Below are positions 26,793 through 36,180 of a stretch of DNA of 64,000 bases, piece by piece. The DNA comes from Shimia sp. SK013 (GTDB lineage: Bacteria; Pseudomonadota; Alphaproteobacteria; Rhodobacterales; Rhodobacteraceae), in assembly GCF_001292625.1 (NCBI RefSeq), contig NZ_LAJH01000010.1:1-64000 (forward strand), written 5' to 3'. The notes beneath the pieces are model-generated. The model was not told the DNA's origin. It was given only the letters and a program-made list of their open reading frames with translations, and searched no databases. Made by a program: the position numbers and the translations under genes. Within the stretch, counting starts at the first letter, position 1, and each line of letters opens with the position of its first letter.

Positions 26793-27896
26793 TTACTCGT
26801 CTTTGTCGTCGGTTGCGCGTTGCCCGGTGTCTGACCCGGGCTGGTTAGACGTCCCGAGATAGAGCAGAGATGTCATGTATTGTCCCGAGACGAAACGCGC
26901 AAGTACACCGATGGCGGCGGCGACCGGGACAGCGACCAACATGCCGATAAAGCCAAACAGAGCGCCAAAGATTGTCAGCGCCAGAAGCAACCAGACCGGA
27001 TGCAAGCCCACGGACTTGCCCACGAGCTTTGGTGTCAGCACGTTGCCTTCGACCATTTGCCCAATGGCGAAAATTGCAGCAACCAATCCGATAGAGAGCC
27101 AATCGCCCCAGAATTGGAACAGCGCTAGTCCAATGGCCAGCGTGCCGCCGATCAGCGCGCCGAGATAAGGGATGAAGGTGACAAGCCCGGCGATAAACCC
27201 GACCACGAGGCCAAATTGCAGACCGACCAGCATGAGCGACACGGCATAGTAGGTGCCAAGAATCAGACAGACCGTGCCCATGCCTCGTACAAAAGACGCC
27301 AGTGTGTTGTCGATCTGCTTGGCCAGTTTGCGCACGATTGGCGCATGATCACGCGGCAGCAGGTGGTCCACTTCGGCCACCATCCGGTCCCAGTCCAGCA
27401 GCAAATAGAAGGCCACGACCGGCACAATCACAAGCAACATCACCACATTGAGCAGCGACATGGCTGAGTTCAGTGCGCCTTGGAACAACTGTGGCCCCTT
27501 TGTTTGCAGGAACTCGCCGGCAGCGACAAGCGCGCTGTGCACTACACCATTTTCTTGCATGAGACTTGGGAAGCGGGTGTTCACAAAGCTTTGCAGGTCG
27601 CGCAGCAATTGCGGCATTGTATCAATCAGCGATACGGCCTGTGTGATCAGTTGCGGCAACACCGCAAGCGCGATGACCACGAAGATCAGTACGCTTGCCA
27701 CAGTGATGAGCGCGGTCGCGACGGCGCGCGACAGGCCGGAATCTTCGAGGCGATCTGCGACGGGATCAAGGAAATACGCCACTGCCCCGCCCAAGACAAA
27801 CGGCAGCAGCACGTCGCCGAGCGCGTAGAGGACGACAGAAGAGAGGACCGTGAAAATGCCCCAGAATTGCAATTGTTTCTTCGGAGAAAGCGCCAT
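26793..27896 (-). CDS. AI-2E family transporter (PurM/YdiK-type permease)
   Basis: A 367-residue membrane protein with about eight hydrophobic helices and the AI-2E/UPF0118 pattern: an N-terminal pair (LYALGDVLLPFVLGGAVAYFL), a soluble middle region, and a C-terminal block GFIAGLVTFIPYLGALIGGTLA and NVLTPKLVGKSVGLHPVWLLL. Family members export small molecules or ions; the actual cargo is unknown. Its C-terminus overlaps nothing but lies three bases before hda, so both share a message. Confidence 0.9.
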   Translation of the reverse strand: MALSPKKQLQFWGIFTVLSSVVLYALGDVLLPFVLGGAVAYFLDPVADRLEDSGLSRAVATALITVASVLIFVVIALAVLPQLITQAVSLIDTMPQLLRDLQSFVNTRFPSLMQENGVVHSALVAAGEFLQTKGPQLFQGALNSAMSLLNVVMLLVIVPVVAFYLLLDWDRMVAEVDHLLPRDHAPIVRKLAKQIDNTLASFVRGMGTVCLILGTYYAVSLMLVGLQFGLVVGFIAGLVTFIPYLGALIGGTLAIGLALFQFWGDWLSIGLVAAIFAIGQMVEGNVLTPKLVGKSVGLHPVWLLLALTIFGALFGFIGMLVAVPVAAAIGVLARFVSGQYMTSLLYLGTSNQPGSDTGQRATDDKDE

Positions 27897-27990
27897 GAAA
27901 GCTCACTATTTTTCAAATGTCGCGTCAAGTGATCGCTGATAGAGGCGAGGGATGCAAGGCCGCGCATGTTACACGATTGACGAACTACAT

Positions 27991-28011
27991 GCCGGACCGA
28001 AGGGCTCCGGC
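27991..28011. other. Inverted repeat between AI-2E gene and acyltransferase gene
   Basis: GCCGGA / TCCGGC with a nine-base loop, located between the acyltransferase stop and the start of the AI-2E gene. On the reverse strand it lies just after the acyltransferase coding end, without a T-run, so a role in ending that transcript is possible but weak. Nothing else is seen in the 130-base gap. Confidence 0.3.
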
Positions 28012-28029
28012 GTTCGATCGGCGCGCGAT

Positions 28030-30054
28030 TTACGGCTTTTCCGAAGTTGCAGGCATGTTCAGAGACTGAGTGATCTCGGGCGTCAGGATGTCCAATGCGG
28101 GCAACGTCAGGTGGTTCACGTCACTGAACAAAATGGCGCCGTCGCGGATCAGGTCACAGTGTTGACCGGTGCAGAAACTGTCGTCGGCGTTGAGCAGTAT
28201 CACGTTGTTGGGCAGCGGGCCGGCAGCCTCAATTGCGGCGACAAACATGGCCCGCATCCGATCGCCGCGCTGCGCTTCGATACTGCGGGGATAATTGGCA
28301 GTCCGGGGCAGGGGCGTGCCCCACCACTGGCGGTTGGCATAATAGCGGGGAATGTCGACCTGAAGGTGTCCGGTTGAGGACACGAGAGCCACGTCACGGT
28401 GTTGACCAAGCCAACGCAACTGCGCGGCCATTGCGGCAACGAAAGCGTCTTCCCGCTGAGCCGTCGTGGTTGGCGTGGGCCCATCAACCGGCAGGCTGGG
28501 AATGGTTATCGCGCCAGCGTCATGTCCAAAGATGTTTGGTCCGGATGTGTCAAACATGTAGTTGAGCCAGTTGGCGTAAACAACGACCTGCGTGATCTCG
28601 GGGTGGGCGTCCAGATAGGCGCGTACAGAGTTGTTGAATGCGGGGCATTGGGCGGCGCGGGTTTGGCCGTCGTTGATCAAGCCTGCAACGGGCAAGCAGC
28701 TGGAGAGTGTCAGCTCCACCAACCCCTTACCCTGCGCCTTTAGCAAGTTCCCCAGTTGCAGCGCGGCGCGACCAGCGTGACTGTCGCCAAGCAGGGCCAC
28801 GGAGGGCGGGACGGTTGTGTCGCCAAAGGTACAAGCGTCGGCGAAGTCATAGTCTGGGACTTTTCCACGCACGAGCAAACAGCGCCGGTAGGTCGGGCTG
28901 TAGCTGCTTCGCATTGCCAGCGTCTCGGTCACCTCAGTAGGCATACGTTTCGGGTAGCCCTCGGTCACACCGCCGCCAATGGCAATGACCCAGATGGCGG
29001 CAATACCCACCCAGAAGGGCGTGCGTTTGCGCCAGTTCCATTTGTGATGTGTGCGAAACGGCTGTTCGACAAAGCGCCAACTGAGTGTCGAGATCACGAG
29101 AAGTGCAACGCAAATCAGGACGACACCGAATAAGCTCTGTGGCCAGAGATAGGTCTTTTTGAGAATGCCAAAAACCGGCTGGTGCCAGAGATAGAGCGAG
29201 TAAGAAATCAGTCCCATAAAGCGCATCAGCGGGTTCGCCAGAAGGACAGACAAACCGTGCGCCGCTTGCGGTGCCGCCAAAACAAGCGCGGTGCCCGCAA
29301 CCGCCGGGAGCGTCCAAACACCCGGCCAAGGAGCGTTGGGAGGCACGGCACACAAACCAAACACCACCAGCAGGAGGCCAATCAGATACGCAGGTGTGTG
29401 AAACTGCGTTGGAAGAGTGCGATTGCGTTGGCTCCAAGCAATCAACACACCGGCCAAAAGTTCCCACGCGCGTGTGTGCAACAGATAAAAGGCCCAGAGA
29501 CGATACTCGCCGGACGTTGCCACGGCGACCAAAAAACTCGCGGCAGCGATGACGAGCAAAGTGGGTAGAACCGCCTTTCGGTTGATCCGCCAGATGAGAA
29601 ACAACAGCAGTGGGATTAGGGCATAAAACTGTTCTTCGATGCCCAGAGACCATGTGTGGATCAGCGGATCAAGCGTGGCTTCTGGATTGAAATAATCAAT
29701 ACGGTTCAGAAACCACACGTTTGAGAGCGACAACAGCGCCGTGACGGCCGCGCCGCCCATATAGCGATAATCATGTGGTATGAGGGTCCACCAGCCAACT
29801 ATCATTGTGACCAGCACCATGGCGACCAAGGCGGGCAGGATACGGCGGGCGCGGCGCAGGTAGAAATCCTTGAACGAAAAGGCGCCTCGATCGAGGTCGT
29901 CCAGAATGCGTCCGCCAATCAGAAAGCCGGAGATGACGAAGAACACATCAACGCCCGCATAACCGCCTGACATCTCTTTCAGACCTGCGTGGTAAAGAAC
30001 CACGCCGAGAATTGCGATGGCGCGCAGCCCGTCTATGTCTTGTCTATAGTGCAC
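28030..30054 (-). CDS. OafA/PatA-type acyltransferase with SGNH domain
   Basis: A 674-residue protein. The N-terminal half is a ten-helix acyltransferase-3 membrane domain starting YRQDIDGLRAIAILGVVLYH (His for acyl transfer) with ISGFLIGGRI and HTWSLGIEEQFYALIPLLL; the C-terminal half is an SGNH hydrolase domain with ALLGDSHAGRAAL and SDVNHLTLPALD. Such fusions O-acetylate surface polysaccharides or peptidoglycan across the membrane. The start is a GTG giving the usual YRxxIDGLRA N-terminus after GAGCGGGATC; frames extending further upstream are unlike the family. No other polysaccharide genes are close. Confidence 0.88.
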   Translation of the reverse strand: MHYRQDIDGLRAIAILGVVLYHAGLKEMSGGYAGVDVFFVISGFLIGGRILDDLDRGAFSFKDFYLRRARRILPALVAMVLVTMIVGWWTLIPHDYRYMGGAAVTALLSLSNVWFLNRIDYFNPEATLDPLIHTWSLGIEEQFYALIPLLLFLIWRINRKAVLPTLLVIAAASFLVAVATSGEYRLWAFYLLHTRAWELLAGVLIAWSQRNRTLPTQFHTPAYLIGLLLVVFGLCAVPPNAPWPGVWTLPAVAGTALVLAAPQAAHGLSVLLANPLMRFMGLISYSLYLWHQPVFGILKKTYLWPQSLFGVVLICVALLVISTLSWRFVEQPFRTHHKWNWRKRTPFWVGIAAIWVIAIGGGVTEGYPKRMPTEVTETLAMRSSYSPTYRRCLLVRGKVPDYDFADACTFGDTTVPPSVALLGDSHAGRAALQLGNLLKAQGKGLVELTLSSCLPVAGLINDGQTRAAQCPAFNNSVRAYLDAHPEITQVVVYANWLNYMFDTSGPNIFGHDAGAITIPSLPVDGPTPTTTAQREDAFVAAMAAQLRWLGQHRDVALVSSTGHLQVDIPRYYANRQWWGTPLPRTANYPRSIEAQRGDRMRAMFVAAIEAAGPLPNNVILLNADDSFCTGQHCDLIRDGAILFSDVNHLTLPALDILTPEITQSLNMPATSEKP

Positions 30055-30215
30055 GTTAGATCCCGCTCGGTTTTTCGTGTTGTAACGCAGTTTAGAATTA
30101 TCGCAACAAACGGTGCGCGCATGAGGAACGCGGATGTGGCATGACACAGCGGCCTTTGGCAGGCGTTGCTTGCCACGCGGCGGGCTTTGGTCTAGCGAAG
30201 GGGCAACATGACTGT

Positions 30216-30230
30216 GTGCCCTGAGGGCAC
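30216..30230 (+). promoter_or_regulatory. Short hairpin in the proS leader
   Basis: GTGCCC TGA GGGCAC forms a six-pair hairpin with a three-base loop, 24 bases before the proS start codon. It could affect translation or be a transcription-pause element. It does not look like a T-box or riboswitch of known type. Confidence 0.3.
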
Positions 30231-30253
30231 CACCATCTGAGAGAGTTTTGTCG

Positions 30254-31606
30254 ATGCGCCTGACCCGTTATTTCCTGCCTGTTCTGAAAGAAACGCCTTC
30301 TGAGGCGCAGATTGTGAGCCACCGTTTGATGCTGCGTGCCGGCATGATCAAGCAGTCCTCTGCCGGGATTTATTCGTGGTTGCCGCTGGGTTTCAAAGTG
30401 TTGCGCAAGATCGAAAACATTGTGCACGAAGAGCAAATCCGTGCGGGCCACATCCCAATGCAGATGCCTACTGTGCAATCCGCGGACCTGTGGCGCGAGA
30501 GCGGTCGGTATGATGCCTATGGCGACGAGATGCTGCGCATCACCGACCGTCATGACCGCGAAATGCTGTACACGCCAACGGCTGAGGAATTGATCACCGA
30601 TATCTTCCGCAGCAATGTCAGTTCCTACAAGGACATGCCGCTGACGATGTATCAGATCCAGTGGAAGTTCCGCGACGAGATCCGTCCGCGCTTTGGCGTG
30701 ATGCGGGGCCGCGAGTTCTATATGAAGGACGGCTATAACTTTGACCTGTCCAAAGAGGACGCGCTACACGCCTATAACCGCCATCTGGTGAGCTATTTGC
30801 GGACCTATGAACGCATGGGGTTGCAGGCAATTCCGATGCGGGCGGACAGCGGACCGATTGGCGGCGATGACACGCATGAATTCCTTGTGTTGGCGGATAC
30901 GGGCGAGAGCGAAGTGTTTTATGACAGCGCTGTGACCGATCTGACGTTTGGCGATCGCGAGATTGATTATGACAGCGTAGAGCAATGTCAGGGCGTGCTG
31001 GAGGAATTCACCTCGAAATACGCGCGCACGGATGAGACCCACGACGAGGCTCTGTTTAATGACGTGCCTGAAGAGCGCCGCCGCACGGCGCGCGGCATCG
31101 AAGTGGGGCAGATCTTTTATTTCGGCACTAAGTATTCTGATGCGCTGGGCGCGACGGTGCAGGGACCGGATGGCAAGCCGGTCGCGGTGCACATGGGCAG
31201 TCACGGCATTGGCGTGAGCCGTCTGTTGGGCGCGATCATCGAAGCGAGCCATGATGAAAATGGTATCATCTGGCCCGAAGGCGTGACGCCGTTTCATGCA
31301 GGTATCGTGAACCTCAAGCAGGGAGATGCAGAGGCGGATGCGGCTTGTGAGGCGTTGGAGGCTGCTTTGGTCGCTGCCGGTCTTGAGCCGCTTTATGATG
31401 ACCGCAAAGAACGCGCGGGTGGCAAATTCGCGACGATGGACTTGATTGGTCTGCCATGGCGCATCACGGTTGGTCCGCGTGGGCTTAAGAACGGCGTTGT
31501 TGAGCTGACGTCGCGCCGGACTGGCGAGAGCGAGGAAATGGCACCGGAAGCAGCTGTAGCCAAGTTGATCGAGATTTATGCCGACCACCGCGTTGTAGGG
31601 TTCTAG
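30254..31606 (+). CDS. proS: Prolyl-tRNA synthetase
   Basis: Class II synthetase (450 aa) that charges tRNA-Pro. It shows [19 protein letters not shown], the motif-2 region [23 protein letters not shown] and the C-terminal anticodon-binding domain with [12 protein letters not shown]. It is the short alphaproteobacterial form, lacking the editing insert of the 570-residue E. coli type. ATG at 30254 with GAGAG upstream is preferred over a TTG at 30248. A strong terminator follows. Confidence 0.95.
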   Translation: MRLTRYFLPVLKETPSEAQIVSHRLMLRAGMIKQSSAGIYSWLPLGFKVLRKIENIVHEEQIRAGHIPMQMPTVQSADLWRESGRYDAYGDEMLRITDRHDREMLYTPTAEELITDIFRSNVSSYKDMPLTMYQIQWKFRDEIRPRFGVMRGREFYMKDGYNFDLSKEDALHAYNRHLVSYLRTYERMGLQAIPMRADSGPIGGDDTHEFLVLADTGESEVFYDSAVTDLTFGDREIDYDSVEQCQGVLEEFTSKYARTDETHDEALFNDVPEERRRTARGIEVGQIFYFGTKYSDALGATVQGPDGKPVAVHMGSHGIGVSRLLGAIIEASHDENGIIWPEGVTPFHAGIVNLKQGDAEADAACEALEAALVAAGLEPLYDDRKERAGGKFATMDLIGLPWRITVGPRGLKNGVVELTSRRTGESEEMAPEAAVAKLIEIYADHRVVGF

Positions 31607-31654
31607 GCCAGTTGAAATCCAATAGAGCGCCCGAGCGGATGCGTTGGTTGATTG

Positions 31655-31682
31655 AAAACCCCGGCTTGCGCCGGGGTTTTTT
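31655..31682 (+). terminator. Rho-independent terminator after proS
   Basis: Stem AAAACCCCGGC / GCCGGGGTTTT with loop TTGC followed by T6. Because the flanking A and T runs are symmetrical it could also serve the convergent membrane-protein gene. Confidence 0.9.
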
Positions 31683-31693
31683 GTTGGTGGGTG

Positions 31694-32095
31694 TCAGGTT
31701 GTTTGAGGCTGACGGACGGGCAGGGATTGCACGACGGCGAAGGTGAGCTCGATGGCTAGGAACCCCCAAAGGAGGGGGCTGGCACCATTGAGGAGCGCAT
31801 TCAGCATCCATGCCGAGAATAGCCACCGGCCCACAGCGTCGTAACGGGCAAGGCGCGCATCATTGAGCCGCAGCCGGACAACGGACCAAATCAGAACAAC
31901 CGAGCCAAAGAAGTTCGCAAATAGCGTGGCGTAGGCATTGAGATCGGGCAATGGCGACAGTCCGAACGAGGCATGGGTGCCATTCAGGATGTTCCAGAAA
32001 AGAGCCAGAGTGATCGGCGTAGCGTAGGGCCATGTGATCAGCAAGTCGTAATAGGCTGACGCGCGAAAGAGGCGGTGAAAGGTAGTTGGGGACAT
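31694..32095 (-). CDS. Small membrane protein under a MerR-type promoter
   Basis: A 133-residue protein with four predicted membrane helices (LLITWPYATPITLALFW, TLFANFFGSVVLIWSVV, LFSAWMLNALLNG, LWGFLAIELTFAVV). No motif for a known transporter or metal site is visible. The start codon chosen follows AGGA at 8-base spacing; an ATG three codons earlier abuts this site. It diverges from a merR-like gene, with a 22-bp dyad in a long-spacer promoter pointing towards it, so it is probably the regulated target. Function unknown. Confidence 0.7.
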   Translation of the reverse strand: MSPTTFHRLFRASAYYDLLITWPYATPITLALFWNILNGTHASFGLSPLPDLNAYATLFANFFGSVVLIWSVVRLRLNDARLARYDAVGRWLFSAWMLNALLNGASPLLWGFLAIELTFAVVQSLPVRQPQTT

Positions 32096-32131
32096 GGTTT
32101 GCATCCTGAGTGTTGTTGTGGATGCGCAGAT

Positions 32132-32162
32132 GTGTAAACCTTGGAGTTAAGTTTAAGGTCAA
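32132..32162 (-). promoter_or_regulatory. MerR-type promoter and operator
   Basis: Read on the reverse strand: TTGACC (-35, 32157-32162), spacer of 18 to 19 bases, then TTTACA or TTACAC (-10, 32132-32138). Inside it lies the 22-bp dyad ACCTT...AAGGT at 32138-32159. A spacer longer than 17 filled by a dyad is the hallmark of MerR-family activated promoters (twisting by the regulator restores the alignment). It points toward the small membrane protein. Prediction only. Confidence 0.65.
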
Positions 32163-32173
32163 GAGGATTTTGC

Positions 32174-32524
32174 ATGCGGATTGGAGTTTTGGCAGAACGG
32201 TCCGGGGTGAGCCGCGACGCGCTGCGGTTTTATGAGCGGCAAGGGCTCATCCGAGCGGACCGGCATCAGAACGGATACCGTGACTATTCTGAGGGGATCG
32301 TGTCGTTGGTGGCTTTGATCCGGCAGGCACAGGCGCTGGGCTTTACGCTGGCGGAAATCGGCGCTCTTTTGCAGGGACTTGGCAGTGGCTTATCGCAAGG
32401 CGAGATCGAAGCGGTGTTGCGCGAGAAATTGGCGGAAATAGATGCGCGGATGGCCGCCCTGGTCGAGTTGAGAGCGGTTGTGGAGACACGGCTTGAAAAG
32501 GCTTGCCCGCTTGGCATGAGTTGA
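32174..32524 (+). CDS. MerR family transcriptional regulator
   Basis: A 116-residue regulator. N-terminal winged helix MRIGVLAERSGVSRDALRFYE (shown up to the first helices) then RADRHQNGYRDYS, a dimer helix region from about 75 to 105, and a short C-terminus with one Cys (KACPLGMS). The lack of paired Cys or His makes metal sensing of the CueR/ZntR kind unlikely, so the effector is unknown. The start follows AGAGGATTTTGC. Divergent from the small membrane protein, which its operator controls by position. Confidence 0.88.
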   Translation: MRIGVLAERSGVSRDALRFYERQGLIRADRHQNGYRDYSEGIVSLVALIRQAQALGFTLAEIGALLQGLGSGLSQGEIEAVLREKLAEIDARMAALVELRAVVETRLEKACPLGMS

Positions 32525-32593
32525 GCCGGAGGGGACCAAAGTGTCGTCACGCTTTGTCATCAGGTCAGGCTGTGCGAATGTAAACACACGTGA

Positions 32594-33592
32594 TTGGGGG
32601 ATGATTTAACGCGCTTTCTGAAATTGACGATTTTGGCCTCGGTGATCGCAGCGTTGCCATTTTCGACCCCGGTGTACGCGAATGATGCTGCTACAATAGC
32701 AAAATTTGATGCGGCTTGGACGAAATGGGCGGACAAAGTCGGGGTGCGCAACGGCGCGTTTGTGGTGACCAAGAACGGCAAAATCGTACATCGCGCCGGA
32801 CGCAATGCGAATACAACCCAACCCTTTGAGATGCACAGTCTAAGTAAGGCAGTGACCGGCGTTTGTGTGGCCGGATTGGTTGGCGCGGGGCAGGTGAAAT
32901 ATTCGGATACTGTGGGGCAAATTCTGGGTGAAAGCGTAACATTCAAAGACAAACGCGTGTCGCAAGTTACGGTGGCGCAGCTCTTGACCCACACAAGTGG
33001 ATTAAAGCCGGACAGTACCCAGCGTGACATGGGCAAGTGGCTGGGCTCAACAAAGCCGCGCCATGATGCCGTGATTGCGACCGTGGCGCGGCGCAAAAAG
33101 CAGCAAGGAGTGCCGGGTCGGTTTTTCTATAGCAACGAAAATTATGCAGTTCTGGGAAAAATCATCGAGGTCGCAAGTGGCCGTAGCTATTTACAGACCT
33201 GCGGAAAATATGTGCCCGGCGGCAAAGCGTCGTCGTTGACCGGCGGGTTTGCGCCTTGGGGCGGATGGAAGATGTCGGTGGAATCCTATGCCGCGTTCCA
33301 CAGCAAAAACTTTGGCGCAACGAGCAAGATAGGGCGCGCGCCGTCGCGCCATGCCAACGCGGGGTTGGGCGGCGGTGCGCACTATGGTCTGGGAACGTTC
33401 TGGCGACCCAGTGGCGGGCGGTTCAATTTCTGGCACTTTGGCAAACACTGTTTCCGTGGACGTTTGATGGCAGGTAGCTACGCGGTGAGTTGGATGGGCA
33501 AGTGGGGTGTGGTGGCGGCCTATGACGTCTGCACGTCAGATCGGCAAAACGGCGCGCTGGACGAAGCCATGGTGGCTGTCGTTTACAAATGA
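32594..33592 (+). CDS. Serine hydrolase (class C beta-lactamase-like fold)
   Basis: A 332-residue exported protein. Signal-like N-terminus (LKLTILASVIAALPFSTPVYA). Beta-lactamase-like motifs: S82-L-S-K85 (nucleophile and base) and Y179-S-N181; the third motif (KTG or HTG) is not clear, with WHFGKH as the nearest candidate. Family members are D,D-peptidases, esterases or amidases. The start is problematic: no ATG in frame, so TTG at 32594 is used, or a TTG at 32624; neither has a good ribosome site. A lactamase role is not implied. Confidence 0.75.
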   Translation: MGDDLTRFLKLTILASVIAALPFSTPVYANDAATIAKFDAAWTKWADKVGVRNGAFVVTKNGKIVHRAGRNANTTQPFEMHSLSKAVTGVCVAGLVGAGQVKYSDTVGQILGESVTFKDKRVSQVTVAQLLTHTSGLKPDSTQRDMGKWLGSTKPRHDAVIATVARRKKQQGVPGRFFYSNENYAVLGKIIEVASGRSYLQTCGKYVPGGKASSLTGGFAPWGGWKMSVESYAAFHSKNFGATSKIGRAPSRHANAGLGGGAHYGLGTFWRPSGGRFNFWHFGKHCFRGRLMAGSYAVSWMGKWGVVAAYDVCTSDRQNGALDEAMVAVVYK

Positions 33593-33701
33593 CGTTAGCG
33601 CAGACGGTGGCATTGGCGGACTGTGGGCTGTGTCACGCTGTGATGATTGGCGTTTTGTGTCGCTGCGTGTATAGCTGAGAAAACAAAAAGCCGGAGCAGA
33701 C

Positions 33702-34991
33702 ATGGCAGGCACAACAGCGCCGTTTTCACGATTTGAATGGATGATCGCATGGCGGTATTTGCGCGCGCGCAGAGCCGAGGGCGGCGTCAGTACGATGACC
33801 TGGATCAGTTTGATCGGCATCACATTGGCGGTCTTTGCCTTGATTGCCACATTGGCAGTACGGGCTGGATTTCGGGCGGAATTTGTCGACACAATTCTGG
33901 GTGCCAATGCGCACGTGACCGTTTATCAAACCGGGGAAGTCAGCGAGGCCACCGGCCAGATTGACCGCAGCATTCATGACTTTGAAGCCATGGCCGCGCG
34001 ATTGCGTGACGTGCCGGAGGTGACCCGTGCTGCGCCTTTGGTCAAAGGGCAGGTGATGGCGAACCTGCGCAGCCGCAATGCGGGCGTTGAGGTTTTTGGT
34101 ATTCGGGCTGAAAATCTTGCCGAGTTGCCCAGGATTGCCGATCCGGAAACCGGAGACGGCGATATTGCGCGGTTTGATGAGGGCATTGCGATTGGATCGG
34201 GTGTGGCGCGAGAATTGGGCGCGATGGTCGGCGACAAAATTAAGATCATCTCGCCGAATGGGGTGAAGACCGCCTTTGGCACGTCACCCCGCATCAACGC
34301 CTATGAGGTGGTCTATATCTTCTCGGCCGGGAGGTATGACATTGATCGCACCCGTGTGTATTTGCCATTTGCAGAGGCGCAGGCGTTCTTCAATCGTGAA
34401 GGCGTGGCGGATGAGATCGAGGTGATGATCACGCGCCCCGAAGACGTGGAGAAAATGCTGGTACCGTTAATGAAGGCCGGTGGGGATCGCGCGTTGGTGT
34501 GGACGTGGAAAGATGCCTCGGGCGGCTTTCTGAGAGCCTTGGAAGTGGAGGACAACGTGATGTTCATCATCCTGTCGATCCTCGTATTGATAGCGGCGAT
34601 GAACATTGTGTCGGGCTTGATCATGTTGGTGAAAAACAAAGGGCGTGACATTGGGATTTTGCGCACGGTGGGGCTAACCGAAGGATCGGTGCTGCGGGTG
34701 TTTTTCATCTGCGGGGCATTTACCGGCACACTGGGGACGTTGCTGGGTGTTGTCTTTGGATGTTTGTTCGCGATGTATATCGATCCGATTTTTTCTTTTG
34801 TGAACATGGTCATGGGAGGCGGAGTTTGGGACCCCTCGATCCGTGGCATCTATCATTTGCCAGCCAAGTTGGAGTTCGGTGACGTGATGAGCGCGATGGG
34901 CCTGTCGTTGGGGTTGTCGTTTGTGGTGACAATATTCCCGGCACGACGGGCGGCGCGCATGAACCCAGTGGAGGCGCTGCGCTATGAATGA
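33702..34991 (+). CDS. lolC: Lipoprotein-releasing ABC transporter permease (LolC/LolE/LolF)
   Basis: A 429-residue inner-membrane permease. One N-terminal helix ([21 protein letters not shown]), a periplasmic MacB-like region, then three helices ending with [10 protein letters not shown]; motif [20 protein letters not shown] is typical. With the adjacent ATPase it extracts lipoproteins from the inner membrane for transport by LolA. A single permease gene with LolD suggests either a LolF-type homodimer or a second permease elsewhere. Its stop overlaps the lolD start by eight bases. Confidence 0.92.
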   Translation: MAGTTAPFSRFEWMIAWRYLRARRAEGGVSTMTWISLIGITLAVFALIATLAVRAGFRAEFVDTILGANAHVTVYQTGEVSEATGQIDRSIHDFEAMAARLRDVPEVTRAAPLVKGQVMANLRSRNAGVEVFGIRAENLAELPRIADPETGDGDIARFDEGIAIGSGVARELGAMVGDKIKIISPNGVKTAFGTSPRINAYEVVYIFSAGRYDIDRTRVYLPFAEAQAFFNREGVADEIEVMITRPEDVEKMLVPLMKAGGDRALVWTWKDASGGFLRALEVEDNVMFIILSILVLIAAMNIVSGLIMLVKNKGRDIGILRTVGLTEGSVLRVFFICGAFTGTLGTLLGVVFGCLFAMYIDPIFSFVNMVMGGGVWDPSIRGIYHLPAKLEFGDVMSAMGLSLGLSFVVTIFPARRAARMNPVEALRYE

Positions 34992-35667
34992 TGTGGTGTT
35001 GCGCCTAAACGGCGTAGAGAAAGTTTACAAAAAAGGGTTGGCGGGCGAAGTGCATGTGCTGCGCGGCGTAGACCTGAGCCTGTCAAAAGGCGAGACAGTG
35101 GCACTTGTGGCGCCGTCCGGGGCGGGCAAGTCGACGCTTTTGCATATTGCCGGACTACTTGATGCGCCTGATGTCGGCGAGGTGTCCGTGGGCGGCGAAG
35201 TGCTCAGTGGGCGGTCTGACCGGCGGCGGACAAACGCGCGGCGACGGGACGTGGGATTTGTTTATCAATTCCATCATTTGTTGCCTGAGTTTTCTGCGCT
35301 CGAAAACATAGTCTTGCCGCAGATGGCCAACGGCGTTTCGAAATCAGTCGCAGAGGCGCGGGGGATGGAGTTATTGGGCGGCGTCGGCGTGGCACATCGT
35401 GCGGGACACCGCCCTGCGGCCTTGTCCGGCGGGGAGCAGCAGCGGGTGGCGTTTTGCCGAGCCCTGGCAAATACACCGCGTGTGATGTTGGCGGATGAGC
35501 CGACGGGGAATCTGGATCCAGCCACGTCAGATCAGGTGTTTGATGCACTGATGGCCTTGGTGCGCAACACTGGCCTTTCAGCGTTGGTGGCGACGCATAA
35601 TATGGAGCTGGCGGCGCGGATGGACCGCGTTGTGCGTCTGGAAGACGGGATTTTGGTGAACGCCTGA
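34984..35667 (+). CDS. lolD: Lipoprotein-releasing ABC transporter ATPase
   Basis: A 227-residue ABC ATPase. Walker A reads APSGAGKST (Ala in the first position, as often seen in LolD), signature [15 protein letters not shown], Walker [13 protein letters not shown] and the H-loop in VATHNMELA. It powers the LolC-type permease encoded by the overlapping upstream gene. Product length is usual. Confidence 0.93.
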   Translation: MNDVVLRLNGVEKVYKKGLAGEVHVLRGVDLSLSKGETVALVAPSGAGKSTLLHIAGLLDAPDVGEVSVGGEVLSGRSDRRRTNARRRDVGFVYQFHHLLPEFSALENIVLPQMANGVSKSVAEARGMELLGGVGVAHRAGHRPAALSGGEQQRVAFCRALANTPRVMLADEPTGNLDPATSDQVFDALMALVRNTGLSALVATHNMELAARMDRVVRLEDGILVNA

Positions 35668-35688
35668 TCGCGCCTGTCGTCCGTGAAT

Positions 35689-36099
35689 TCAGGGTACGAA
35701 GAACGTCGCGGTTGCAGTGGCGACCGCTTTGTCTGAGGGCAAGGCAACCATTGTGGCACGCGCAAAAATCAGGGCTTTGCCCGCCCGGACGATCTCGGCA
35801 TCGCAGCGGATCAAATCACCAGTACCCGGGCGCAGGAATTGCGTGTCCAGATTGGTGGTGGCCACAGGCTTGAACCCATCCATTTGACCAAAACAGGCAA
35901 AGACCATCGCCGTATCTGCCATCGCAGCAAGTGCCTGACCTGAAATGATGCCCCCCATACGGGCGAGATCGTCGGTGATTGGCATGGTAAGTGTGGCACC
36001 GGTTGGTGAAATTCCGGTAATGGTCAGGTTGAGGGCACGTACCCACGGCGCGAAGCCCGTAGGTAGGAAGGTTTGGGCGTCGGCTGCTGTAAGGGGCAT
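35689..36099 (-). CDS. PaaI-like hotdog thioesterase
   Basis: A 136-residue hotdog-fold protein. Seen: MGGIISGQALAAMADTAMVFA, the hotdog helix with the catalytic-type Asp, and RPGTGDLIRCDAEIVRAGKALIFARA, the C-terminal strands. The family hydrolyses acyl-CoA thioesters such as phenylacetyl or medium-chain CoA. RBS AGGAG precedes the ATG. It converges on lolD. Substrate unknown. Confidence 0.85.
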   Translation of the reverse strand: MPLTAADAQTFLPTGFAPWVRALNLTITGISPTGATLTMPITDDLARMGGIISGQALAAMADTAMVFACFGQMDGFKPVATTNLDTQFLRPGTGDLIRCDAEIVRAGKALIFARATMVALPSDKAVATATATFFVP

Positions 36100-36180
36100 G
36101 TGCGGTCTCCTGTGGGATGTGTTCAGACGATGCTTGTCACCGGGAAGTCTGTCATCTGTTTTGCGCGGTTGCGTGAAGTC

